Below, piece after piece: positions 54,287 to 64,000 of a DNA stretch of 64,000 nt; position 1 is the stretch's first letter; every line of letters starts with the position of its first letter. The notes beneath the pieces were generated by a model. It saw nothing but the letters and a program-made list of their open reading frames with translations, ran no database searches and was not told the DNA's origin. The position numbers and the translations under genes are program-made. Source of the DNA: Fulvia fulva (Eukaryota; Ascomycota; Dothideomycetes; Mycosphaerellales; Mycosphaerellaceae); the NCBI RefSeq assembly GCF_020509005.1, contig NC_063017.1, positions 868,001 to 932,000 of the forward strand. The letters run 5' to 3'.

Positions 54287-54499
54287 TAAGCTATCACGTT
54301 AGAAGTGTAGGAAGTTATTGTACGGGCTTATATAGGGTGTTTCAAAAGCAGGTTGTGTATTGCATGTGTCTATCTAGAATAGACAAGTGTTGCTCTTGAA
54401 GAGGCTGCAGGTGACTAATCAGTCACCTGATTCTTGGCGTACGTGGCCTCAAGTTTTGATGATGGGATGTTGCCCATGTGCACGCTCGGATCGCGACAT
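54287..54499 (+). repeat. 213-bp repeat, near-unmutated copy abutting Fot1A-3
   Basis: Inverted partner of the RIPped copy at 7557-7777. It contains a perfect inverted repeat (caggtgact, 4-nt spacer, agtcacctg at about 54405-54426) and a second stem around 54371-54385. Right boundary at cggatcgcgaca. No coding potential seen. It may be a non-autonomous element or host sequence duplicated elsewhere. Confidence 0.75.
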
Positions 54500-55026
54500 A
54501 AGCTACGTATAGATACATATGTAGCTAAGCTACGTGTAGATATCACGTGGTACCAAAACTTGATTTACGTGCTACCAAAATTTGAAAGTTGATCAATCAC
54601 AGAGCGCCAAGGAATTCTCAGAGCTACTGTAGTGATAGAGCTCCACTCCCTCGCTGACGCCACCACCTTCGTCGCAAGCTCGCACCACGGTGGATGGCTA
54701 GCGCTCGGTCGCTACGCTTAACAAGGGGGCTCAACCTACAACTTTGTCAGCACGTGACCAAAATGATTGGCTACAAAAAATTTGCCAAGACAAGTAGCCT
54801 CGGCTCGTGTCGAACAGTTACTCCAACAGAGGCTCGGAAACAAAGGAACAGATAACAGGCGCAGAGAACGTCGGCTAGAGCCTCTTTTTACTATCGAAGC
54901 AGTATCGTAACACTGCTTTCTTGCTACTCGGTAAGCAGCACCGCTCCACTGCCTTCACGGCGCACGTAAACAGCGCCGCACAGTACCATTTTAGACCCAG
55001 ACGCTTGATGACTCGTGCGGGGAAGC
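54500..55026 (+). other. Intergenic region upstream of the transcription factor gene
   Basis: Normal base composition without RIP. Paired short motifs are present (gctacgta-tagata / gctacgtgtagata; two taccaaaa boxes following acgtg, near 54550-54575), the latter candidate binding sites. It should hold the promoter and 5' UTR of the downstream gene; no TATA box stands out. Confidence 0.5.
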
Positions 55027-57997
55027 ATGTTCTGTGATGCTGTGGAGCCGAGATCAAAACTTCCTCCACAGCCTCCAACCTTTCCGCGCTCGACCGTCGG
55101 GGTACCCACTATCGAAGGCCGTCTGGACACCGTGATGGAGTACCCTTCTCTCGGTGAGTCGATGCGACCACCTTCCACCGTCGTCGCTGGTGCCGACGAT
55201 GAACAGACCGGTGAACCCGCGCAGAAGCGCCCTCGAACCTCCGACGAGAGCTCAACGCCCAATGCATCGACGTCGACACCTACCGGAGGCAACGGAAATG
55301 CTAACAACACCACTGGACCGTCTAACCACCTCCGCCTGTATAGCTGCGGAAAGTGCTCAAAGAGCTATGCGCGTCTTGACCACCTAAGTCGCCATGTGCG
55401 CATGCACACCCAAGAAAAGCCGTGAGCGTGCTCTTGTCTACCGTATATTTCCGAGACAGCGACTGATTCTTGTCATCGCCAACAGCTATCAGTGTCAGAT
55501 TTGTACAAAAGCGTTTGCTCGCGCTGACCTGCTCAAGAGACACACTCTGGGGCATAACAAAGATGATCCTCAGTCAAAGCCCACAATCGTTCAGCACAGT
55601 CGCGTGTCGCAAGCCTGCGAGGCCTGCGCTGGGCTCCACCTGAAGTGCGAAGAGGAGAAGCCATGCAAGCGATGTACCAAGAAGGGCATCACTTGCAACT
55701 TTACGCCTACTTATCCGCCGAATGAGATGCAGAGGCCATCGCCACCTGAAAATCAATACGCCCAGGACCAGCAGCCGCAACATCAGCATCAACAGCATCA
55801 ACAATGGTCTAACGAGAATGTTCAGCACATGCAGAACATGAACACCATGACGCCGATGCACCACATGTCCCCGCCACACTTACAACAGCGAAACTCATTT
55901 GGTCCTGCAGGTCCATTACCTCCAATGCAGATGACAGAGTCGACTCCACAGCCGCCACCCCAGGCTCAGATGGCTATCGATCCGGCCATGCTACCACCCC
56001 AGACTCCAGGTCCTATGTTTGACTACCTTCGAGACAAGATGATGCCTCAGAGTGGCCAGCCGAACAATGGCGTCCAGGTCATTGACTATCAGACTGGCCC
56101 GTGGACACCGCGAGAGCTGTTCGATTTTGGTGTCGATACGAACATGGAGCTGAACGATCTGGATCTGAGCTTCCTTGATACTTACAACAATGCAAACCCT
56201 TTTGATCTTCGCACACCGAGCATAGGGTTCCCGACGACAGGCTCAGACATCATGCCAAGCTATACATCCGCACCCATGCCTATGGCACCAATAGACACAA
56301 ATGCACTACCGAAGGCCTCAGTATGGCGCTTTAGGCCACTGTCCAAGGATTCGGGAAGTGCGGAGCAGGAGAATCTGTCTTTACCAACACCGACCAGTCT
56401 CGACATCGACAGACGCGTTACGACGGAGCCACTGTCTCAGACATCACGAGATAAGATCTTGGCTATGATCTTGAGTACGTGCAAGCCGAACAGCATACCT
56501 CGGGCGGTCGCATGCTTCCCGTCTATTGGCCTCTTGGACAGTCTATTCCAGTTCTCTTTGACTTCGCCAGGATCACACGCTAAACATTGGATTCATGCAC
56601 CAACCCTTTTGGCTGGCCAGACAAGACCGGAAGTACTTGCAGCTATTGTTGCCGCTGGTGCAGTGTTGACACCTGATTCGTCGATCCGCAAAGTTGGCTA
56701 TGCCATTCAGGAGGCGATCAGAACTGCGGTGCAGGTGCAGGTGGAAGAGGACAACACATTAATGAGAGATCTACAAATCATGCAGGCTTCACTCCTTCAG
56801 CTGAAGATCGGCCTGTGGAGTGGCGACTCTCGCAAAATGGAGCTTGCTGAAGGGTTTCAACAAGTGCTCGTGACGATGGGTCGACGTGGCGGGCTTTTCC
56901 GGCGAGGCACATACGAGCGGATCGTTCCATATCCTGAGGATCAAGGCGAAGTCCTGGAGCAAAAGTGGAGGCAATGGGTGAAGCAAGAGTCGCGGAAGCG
57001 GTTCGCTTTGCATCTATTCCGTCACGACCTCGAGGCCTCTGTATCTTTGCTCAGCAGCCCCTTGATCTCATACGCCGAACTGTACCTGCCATTACCCGAG
57101 TCTGAGAATCTATGGCACGCTCCATCGGCCGAATCATGGAAAGCTACGTACATGCGCAATCCGGGACCGAGACACGAGAGACAGCCCTCGCTAGTCGATT
57201 GTATTCAGGATCTGGACATTCTCGCTGTCCGAGACATTTTCGTGGATCAGCGTCAAGCGTCGATGGCAGTTCTCGGTGCTGCATGGCGCATGATCTGGGA
57301 ATACAGACAGCTGGACTCGTCCATGAAGGATTACAACAACCAGTGGCGAAACTCGCTGCTCATGAACACCCGCCATTCAGAGCTGACGAAGCTCTTGCAA
57401 TGCTTCCGCATAAGTTCCGTAGAGGACACGAAGGTCACACTCATCGTGGAACTCCTACTGATGCATCTTCACATGTCTCTAGACGACGTGCAACTATTTG
57501 CCGGAGTCGAAGGTGAAGACGAATCCCGTAGGGTATACCCATCCCTCGTCCAATGGACGCGGACACCGACTGCACGCCAAGCCCTGTGGCATGCCGGTCA
57601 GGTGCTCAGAGCAGCCCGCAACCTACGACCAGGCCTGATCTGCGACTTCGCAGCCATCGCCGTCTACCAAGCAAGTCTAGCATTCTGGTCCTACGGCATC
57701 ATCACCCGCGCAACCGAGCCAGAACCCATGGCCAACCACAATCCCACCGCTTTCCTCGACGGCGGCGATGACAATGCTGTCAAGCGGTGGATCATCAACG
57801 GGAAAGGCAATGCCGCCATACGCACGTGGACGGTCAAGCCACCAACTGAGGGATCTGCGATGGTTGCCAATCCGGATGAGGTTGTGGGAGCTGTGGTCGC
57901 TACGATGCGGCAGAATCATAATGAGACGAGGAATCCGCCGCTGGTAGATAATTTGATCAATATTATGGAGGGATTAAGGAAGGCGGCTAGGACGTGA
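55027..57997 (+). CDS. Transcription factor with two C2H2 fingers plus Zn2Cys6 and fungal-specific regulatory region
   Basis: Two exons, 55027-55421 and 55486-57997, give 968 residues. The 64-bp intron has gtgagc/aacag ends with a ctgat branch-like site; removing it restores the linker HTQEKPYQC between the fingers, which proves the join. Finger 1 is C107-x2-C-x12-H-x3-H127 and finger 2 C135-x2-C-x12-H-x3-H155. A binuclear cluster follows at C176-C202 with spacing 2-6-5-2-6. Next come a Q/H/P-rich linker (about 210-330) and a long helical C-terminal half resembling the fungal-specific transcription factor domain. It should bind DNA in the nucleus; target unknown. The start is the first ATG in frame; ATG at 55135 is an alternative. 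The best-supported host gene here. Confidence 0.9.
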
Positions 57998-58449
57998 TGA
58001 TCTGGTCTGGGTCGTGGTGATAATAGGCGGAGCAGCACGACAACTAACAGCCAGCACGCAGACATGACGGCGAAAGGGCCTGGGAGGCACCAATGCCGAC
58101 TGCCTTCGAGTCACGAGGTTGGCGTGCTCTAGCATTTCCCGCAGCGACATGGCCACGGCGAAAGCAAGATCATCGCTCATTCACGGACATCGGAACTCAC
58201 AGTACTGACCATGCTGTCACCTCATGGCGATGTCGCTGCAGTCTGGAGGTCCGCAGTTGTGATCTATTGGTTCATGAAAGCTGGAAAGAGCACGATTGCA
58301 GAGTATCGAAGACTTGATGCCTTTGCAGTATCTTTCTCAAATTTGCGGTACAGTCGTAGAACACATTCTGCTGCTCCTCAGGAGCTAGCTCGTTGAAGTC
58401 GATTGTCTGTATAAACTTTTCTATGATGGTGCATCGCAACCCTTCAGCT
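57998..58449. other. Intergenic region between convergent genes
   Basis: Unmutated host sequence between the stop of the transcription factor and the 3' end of the F-box-like gene. On the minus strand a frame continues at 58457-58272 (LTEAEGLRCTIIEKFIQTIDFNEL..., about 60 residues) that looks protein-like and may be the displaced C-terminus of the F-box-like gene. Otherwise nothing recognised. Confidence 0.5.
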
Positions 58450-59801
58450 TCAGTCAAGTCTTCGCCGCTTAGCTTTCACATTCCGCGCTATCACATCCAT
58501 CAGCACAGCAAACTCCCTCATATCATCTCCCAGCATGAAAGCTTCAAGATTCAGCTCGTGATCCTTACTAGGCGCATCCTCCCACTCGCGCATATGGCCA
58601 TAGCCAAAAACGTGCAGAGACGAATCACCCTCCAGCCTCTTCTGTACTAATTTCACCGTCTCCGAATCCGCCTCCAGCCGCGCATCTTCCGTAGTGATAC
58701 TCGCTATTCGCGGTGTAACCTTCAGAGCTATCAGACCGAGTCGGTAATGCTGCAGGATCTTGAACAGATCCGCCCATTTCACGCCATCCTTCGCCTCCAT
58801 ACCCATCAAGACGATGTTGGGCGTGCAGAGGCACCGGTCGAAGCTGAGACTTCGGAGGCTTGGGCGTGGCCTGATATGAAGGCTATCAGGTTTGGATTGA
58901 TGGCTGTCAAGCTGAGCTCGAGTGTGCTGACCAATGGGAGCGCATCGCGCTGGAGTGCGATGCCGCTTAGTAATGTCCCCGTAAGTCCAGGCAGGCCGTC
59001 TAGTGAGGCGGACAGCGCCAATGTTGTGGTGGTCTCGAGCTGCTTGAAGAACCAGTTGTGCATGCAAGACAGGAAGGCGATGTAGCCTGGGAACGTTTGG
59101 ACTCTCCAGCCGGCTCCTTTTGAGGATCCCCAAATCGAGAGGGTCACTCGCTTTAAGCGTCGTAGGAAGTCTTGGAAGGCGGGATTGATGAATGCAGTCG
59201 TCCCTCGTGGCGGTAAGTCGATAGTTTCGAGATTCTCGATTTGCTTGTTCTGGGCAAGCGCCAGCCACGTTTCAGCCATTAAGGCTCTCCATTTCCATTT
59301 CGGCTCTTGCTGCGCGATCTGCTTGTCGAACTCCGATGCGTCAAAGTCGTGAAAGCCTGCTGTTCGACCGTTTGTCGAAGGGTCCGTGGCCCAGTCCTCG
59401 CTGGCATAATCGTAGGCGAATCGTATTCTGGCAGTCCGAAACTTTGGTAGGTGAAGTCCTGTCAGTAGATTCCGTGTTGCTGCGGGTAGTGTTGAAGTTC
59501 CTTTTGGTCCCCAGCTACGGCCTCGGGTTGCCCGGTCATTCTCCGTCGGACTGGCATAGCCTTCGAAGGAAAGTGTCGTGATGTGTTGGCTATGCTTCTT
59601 GGCCAAGTCAAGCGCTACCTTGGCTTCATCCCGCCTGTTTGTAACACGTAGGGTGCTGAAAATGACTGGTACCAGACAGTCTCGAAAGGACCAGTTGGTT
59701 GCAGAGAGTGGCAGTAGTTCTGTAGCATTCAGACAGTCCGTAATGCGAAGCAGCAGTTCAGGAGGTAGTCCAGATAAATCGGCCGTTGCCATTCTTGACA
59801 T
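58450..59801 (-). pseudogene. F-box-like protein gene, frame disrupted
   Basis: Minus strand. The N-terminus MSRMATADLSGLPPELLLRITDCL...LLPLSATNWSFRD is an F-box-like motif (residues about 10-45), which would link to Skp1 in SCF ubiquitin ligases. The frame is clear to ...AINPNLIAFISGHAQ near 58875. It then continues, in a different frame, as LRSLSFDRCLCTPNIVLMGMEAKDGVKW... to KAKRRRLD at 58450. No GT-AG intron fits the switch, and a single missing base near 58865 would restore it. The body resembles the leucine-rich C-terminal region of fungal F-box proteins. Either a frameshifted pseudogene or a sequencing error. The family call is moderately sure, the break very likely. Confidence 0.65.
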
Positions 59802-60157
59802 GTAGGAGGGCTATCACAATCCTCAGTCTCCGATGCCTTCCAGATGGTGCTAGCTCGATATCTCGCGGATGCATCGTCTGCTTAGGCTGTCCAAGTCTAG
59901 CAGGGTCGAAAAATCTGACGATGCAATCCAGTCGTCAAGTCAACCTTCAGCACGAGGCATATGCCGTTGGTCGGAGAGCCGCTGTCGAGTATGAGCAACA
60001 GTCGGCTATGCGGCACAGTCTGCCTCGCTGACGTGCAACGTGAGTAAAGGGCCGAGCACTTCGCTCATATGCGATGATGTCCACTGTCTACGGACACGTT
60101 CCTCGGACACGACCTTTCGGAAGAACCGGCACCGGCTACTATTGCGCTTGCCGCGTA
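59802..60157. other. Host intergenic sequence upstream of the F-box-like gene
   Basis: Unmutated host composition, presumed promoter side of the minus-strand gene. No gene or motif recognised; short frames here are not convincing. Confidence 0.4.
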
Positions 60158-60429
60158 GACGTGCCCACCCCTCGAGACTGGACTTCGCCTAGAAGCACTA
60201 TATAACTACAACATTAAAGGCCAACGCGGTGAATTGAATAGCAATGCGACTGGTCCTCTTAAGATATGCAGTCCTAGTACGATTAAGACAAAATATCCTT
60301 CTAAAGGCCTACGGACAACCTTGTTGTCGCCGGTGGGTAGCTCGTACCCTATCCAGCGCTGTGGTACTATAGGTTACGCAGGCTGGAGGCGTTCCTAAGC
60401 AAACACAGGTCGGGAGGGGTGGGCACGTC
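60158..60429. mobile_element. Small TA-flanked inverted-repeat element (MITE-like)
   Basis: A 272-bp segment with 16-bp perfect terminal inverted repeats (gacgtgcccacccctc and its complement), flanked by TA at 60156-60157 and 60430-60431. This fits a non-autonomous Tc1/mariner-type element. The inside is non-coding. It contains tacgattaagacaaaat at about 60278, similar to part of the Fot1B terminal repeat (tactaagacaaaatt), which may hint at its source. It marks the edge of the host island. Confidence 0.7.
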
Positions 60430-60577
60430 TATATAGCAAGCATAGTAAGCTCGGATGTTAATACGCTTAGTAAGGGTGTTGTATCTATCCAAACACACGC
60501 TTAATTAACACTAAACTTTTAAGGACTTCTAGATAGGTATATACCACATAGAAATAATTATCTCTCTATAACTTATA

Positions 60578-61291
60578 ACGTACTTTACTACCGAGCGGGC
60601 TACACTACCGAGCGGGCCACTTTTACTAAGAACTATACTACTTTTACTTTAATTACGACGGTATCTTAATACGACGACATCCTATAGAATCGTTACTAGG
60701 AGGACAATTCCTCTTTAGATTCTTTGCTATCTAGCGAGTCTACTTAATAGGTACGTACGTTATACCCCGACTCGCTATATCGCTTATAGCGTCGTAGCCT
60801 TAGTACTAGCCGAACACTATCTAGCGACTCTCTACTTACTTCCTACCTCCTAGTATCCTCTAAAGGTATTAATTACGACGCCTTATCGAAGGTTAGAGAC
60901 CCTCTAGACTGAATATACTTACGCTTTCGTACTTTCTAATATATAAGGGTCTCGTTAGACTTACGTAGCTTACTAATCTCGCTTTATATTAGAGCTATCT
61001 AATACGCTATCTCTCTACTCCCTCTCTATTACCCTATTAAACGACCTTCCTCTTTCTACTACGCCTTTCTAAACCCGTAACGACGCTCTAAGACGTAATA
61101 ACACCTATTATAAACCCTATCTCGTCGAAGTTATAGGTGTCCTAGTTAAGGATACTATACTTCTCCTTTGTATTACGTATAAGTAAGAACTACTTCTCGA
61201 TAACGTCTAGATCTTCTATTAGGGCTCGCTAACGATCGTATCTACGTATTGTACGAACCTTTAGCTTATAATACCGCCTAATAAACCTATC
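60578..61291 (-). mobile_element. Fot1A-4: Fot1/pogo fragment cut by Gypsy-3
   Basis: Left TIR at 60578 (preceded by TA) with two 17-bp accgagcgggcta units, then the C-terminal and central sequence shared with Fot1A-1 and Fot1A-3, including the same internal deletion. It stops at 61291, where a Gypsy LTR begins. The right part is not in the window. RIPped. Confidence 0.8.
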
Positions 61292-63048
61292 TATTACGGG
61301 CAAGAGTACTATAATAGAGTCGGGCAAAGACATATATAGTTACGCGAGCTGTCTAAGAGAGCGCGAGAGGCGCGAGAAGATAAAGTAGCGCGAATCGAGC
61401 TAGCGGGTACTAGCGGCCGCTAGCGTACGGGCGTACGGCCGACAATACTATATTACGAGGCAGTTCGTAGAAAAGGGCTGTCTTGTTATAGTACCCCCCC
61501 TCCTCGAATAAGGATCTCCTACGACGCTTCTACGTTTAATACTCGGAGCGTATAGGGGGCTATCGCTAGTACTAATACCGGTACTAGTCTCGAGAGCTTT
61601 ATCGAGGAAGCTATAGTTATACCGCGTTTATATATACGGTCCGAGGATTAGCGCTAGCCCGTATTAAGTTACCGGCTAATCGAGTCCGTCGAAGGTAGGC
61701 TTAGGTTTATCTAGGTATCGCTAGTAGAACGCGATCGCGAGTTCTTTATATCTAGGTAGTACGGCTAACTACTTAGCCTAGCTCCGTATACGATCCTTCT
61801 AAATAACTATATACTATATATTATTATACCTAATCTTAGAATCTACTATATCCTCTACTTCGTACTCCTCCGATACCTAACCTTCGCGTTTAACGATTAC
61901 GGGCGCTAGTAGTAGTTTACGTTATCTAGGTATCCCTTCGGTTACTACGCGGCGTAACCTACACGTATAGAATATATTATAAATTTATATCCTATCGCTA
62001 AGTTCGAGTTTATACGAGCGTCTACCTACGGCCTTAACGACCCGAAACGGCCTAAGGAACTTATAATCGAGTTTCTTACTTAGGCGTATAGTCCTAATAT
62101 TACGGGCATCTAGTAGAACTATATCGTTAGGCTAGTAGGTAGGCGCTAGCGCTCGCCGAGTATTTACGGCTTCGGCCGTTTATACTTACGTAAAAGTATA
62201 TACGTTATATAGCTTATCTAGGCGGTCGCGGCGAATAGACTCGAGTACCCGCCGTATTTATACTTAAGTGTCTTATATATTATTAACTAACGCGTTAGCG
62301 GCCTCGACGTTAGGTACTTCCCGAGCTATAACTTATAGTTTAGCTAGACTACTAAACTCTATCCGCGGGTAGCGGCTAGAGTCGGCGAAGAATAGAGTCA
62401 TTCCGGTACTTATAGACTCGTAATTATTAAGGGCGAACTCGGCGTCTAGTAGTAACTTGACCTAGTTATCTTGTTAATAATTAGTATAGGCGCGGATATA
62501 CTATTCGAGTACTTAGGTCGTACGTTCTAATTGCCCGTCCGTTTCTAGATAGAAGGCTATAGAAAGATTTTAGTAAATACTAAGCCTTACGTAGAGTCTA
62601 CGGAAGAGCGTACTAACGAATTACGTTATTACGGGTAGCCTACGACCCCTTACTATAGCTACGTCGGCCCGGCTAAACCGCGGACCTTCCGTATCGGGTT
62701 AGCGCGGCTTAGCTTTACTTTATAACTTCGCCGCGCCTCGCGCTCCTCTTTCGTAGCTTCGTAGAATAATAACTATCTCGTTCGGACCCTATAGTACGCG
62801 CGCCCTTATAGTTTGTTCTACTACCCTATCTAGATTGCGGATCTAGGTAAGGGACGCGTAATAATAGGATTAGATAGAACCGTAGAACTCGAGAACGCGT
62901 AGAGTCGTATTAGAATATAGAATACGGTAAGGCGTATAGCGCGTAGATACCTAGAGAACGTAACGCGGCGATATTATTAGTAGGTAGTCGCGCGCTCGTA
63001 GACAGTCAGGATATAGGCACCGTTACGCCTCCCCCGAACCTAGATAAT
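61292..63048 (-). mobile_element. Gypsy-3: RIPped Gypsy chromovirus, 3' part
   Basis: LTR at 61292-61490 (tattacggg...cttgttata, RIPped TG/CA ends), preceded by ctatc (61287-61291), a possible TSD. A C-rich stretch (61494-61502) is the minus-strand polypurine tract. On the minus strand the integrase is read at about 62500-61900 (LLDAEFALNNYESI, then YQPNDIVLLDARNIRT), followed by a chromodomain at about 61900-61700 (EEYEVEDIVDSKIRYN...YIVI). It is replaced at 63049 by a LINE 3' tail, so the rest lies outside the window. Different family from Gypsy-1 and Gypsy-2. Confidence 0.75.
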
Positions 63049-64000
63049 AGATAGATAGATTTGTCATTCCCCTGTTCTAGGACCCTATCCGGCCTATGCA
63101 GGTATATATCTATTGTTATGTACAAAGGGAAACCCGAATAGGTGAAAACCCTTCCCGCCCCCGACTACTCCTTGTCTAGATTAGCTTTCCCTCTGAACGT
63201 ACGTAGTCCATGTCACTACCCCGTTAGCCCCCGCTCCTAGCCGGTCTCGTCGCGCTGCGTCGTGTCCTCTCTTCCTGCACTGCTCCTACTAGGCGGTACT
63301 GTTCTAGCCAGCCCTTCTCTAGTATCCAGTTCGTAATGCGCCGTAGGTCTTCAGCGTTGTTAAGAAGTGCCCCAATCGTCCGGTTCCTCGCCTTTGCCAT
63401 CCACTCCCCCCTTCCTAGCGACCACCTCGGACAGACGAGGAGTGCGTGCCGTACGTTCTGGGAGCGATAGCCGCAGGGGCAGCTAGTATTCGTGTATCCT
63501 GGAACCTTCCTCCATGATAGGTACCCCTGGAGGCCGATGTGTTCGCTTCGCAGTTGGGTTGCTATGCTACTCTGTGCCCTCGTAAGGCGGTAGTGGATGA
63601 GCTTCGGGGGGTGCTTGACCGCGGATTTTGTAGCTGACCATTCCTTAGGTTGTCCCGCTGGCTGAGGGCGTCCACTATGCCCTACAACCTGGTTGTTCCA
63701 CCTCTCTTTCCATAGTTGCTCTACAAACGATTTCTCACCTTCCCATTGTGTTGCTAGCTGTTCGTCCCTTGCCCGGTAGTTCGGCTCGTTTCCGGGTCGA
63801 ATGCCCTTGTGCGCTGGTACTGATTCGCGGGCCCTTGCGACTGCACTGGCGATGACCTTCTGTACTGGGTACTGTGCCGACTTGCCTAAGTAGGAGGTCC
63901 GTAGTCCCTGGATGTATAGGTCGATCGGCGGTATAGCGGTCTCGTGCTCAAGCATCCTCGTTGGTGTCGACTTATATGCCCCGGTGACCTTCCTTAGGCA
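63049..64000 (-). mobile_element. LINE-C: second copy of the composite B LINE, runs off the window
   Basis: 3' tail of gata repeats at about 63048-63060, then sequence nearly identical to 22206-23160. Only scattered substitutions were found (for example gggacc/ggaacc, cgtctc/cggctc, ttatgcg/ttgtgcg). Un-RIPped and young, inserted in Gypsy-3. Whether its 5' end is a complete LINE or another ribozyme-module chimera lies beyond 64000. Confidence 0.85.
63224..64000 (-). CDS. LINE ORF2 C-terminal part (open, continues past window)
   Basis: Open minus-strand frame entering from the window edge (AYKSTPTRMLEHETAIPPIDLY...) to the stop at 63224. Same protein as 22374-23403, with knuckle CPCGYRSQNVRHALLVC and end ERTRRSATRPARSGG. 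The frame is open at the edge; no start can be assigned. Confidence 0.85.
   Translation of the reverse strand, partial: CLRKVTGAYKSTPTRMLEHETAIPPIDLYIQGLRTSYLGKSAQYPVQKVIASAVARARESVPAHKGIRPGNEPNYRARDEQLATQWEGEKSFVEQLWKERWNNQVVGHSGRPQPAGQPKEWSATKSAVKHPPKLIHYRLTRAQSSIATQLRSEHIGLQGYLSWRKVPGYTNTSCPCGYRSQNVRHALLVCPRWSLGRGEWMAKARNRTIGALLNNAEDLRRITNWILEKGWLEQYRLVGAVQEERTRRSATRPARSGG

Noticed and set aside
57112..57516. 134-residue frame within the transcription factor gene
   Set aside because: Alternative frame of a confirmed coding exon, with no domain.
1..64000. CRISPR arrays, tRNA or rRNA genes, bacterial operons
   Set aside because: None seen. The repeats present are transposon ends; the only tRNA-like sequence is the Copia primer-binding site.

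Overview
This window looks like a transposon-dense, AT-rich compartment of a filamentous ascomycete chromosome, probably a Dothideomycete (class-level guess, low confidence). The evidence is a short GT-AG intron in a C2H2/Zn2Cys6 transcription factor, Fot1/pogo, Copia, Gypsy-chromovirus and Tad1-like LINE elements, and pervasive repeat-induced point mutation (RIP). In RIPped tracts CA and TG have become TA while CG stays common, which is CpA-directed RIP and not CpG deamination.

Layout. 1-5.6 kb: RIPped Gypsy pol (+). 6.1-7.1 kb: a LINE 3' fragment and a solo Copia LTR. 7.6-8.9 kb: a 221-bp repeat abutting an internally deleted Fot1-like element (Fot1A-1). 9.6-14.3 kb: RIPped LINE-1 (+). 14.5-26.8 kb: RIPped LINE-5 (-), into which two young composite retroelements inserted in opposite orientations (A: 17312-21491 +; B: 22196-24484 -). 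26.8-54.3 kb: a tandem of three Fot1-like elements. The second (Fot1B) carries Copia-1, which carries Gypsy-2. The third (Fot1A-3) carries Copia-2, which carries an intact, un-RIPped Copia-3 with a 1551-residue polyprotein and identical LTRs. Target site duplications (TSDs) resolve each LTR-element layer. 54.3-60.2 kb: a host island with normal base composition, holding a transcription factor (+) and a disrupted F-box-like gene (-). 60.2-64 kb: a small TA-flanked inverted-repeat element, a Fot1A fragment, a RIPped Gypsy 3' end with chromodomain, and a second copy of the LINE type found in composite B.

The most interesting signal is in the two composites. Both begin, exactly at the base after the TSD, with a 77-nt sequence that folds as an HDV-like self-cleaving ribozyme (nested double pseudoknot, G1-U37 wobble, P1.1, J4/2 with the catalytic C). 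The ribozyme opens a 1.07-kb non-LINE module that is fused, at the same module base, to 3' parts of two different LINE families. This recalls the MINE (WEIRD + LINE) chimeras of Magnaporthe. It suggests a small RNA element, with a ribozyme-made 5' end and a fixed 3' end, that is captured by LINE reverse transcriptases through template switching.
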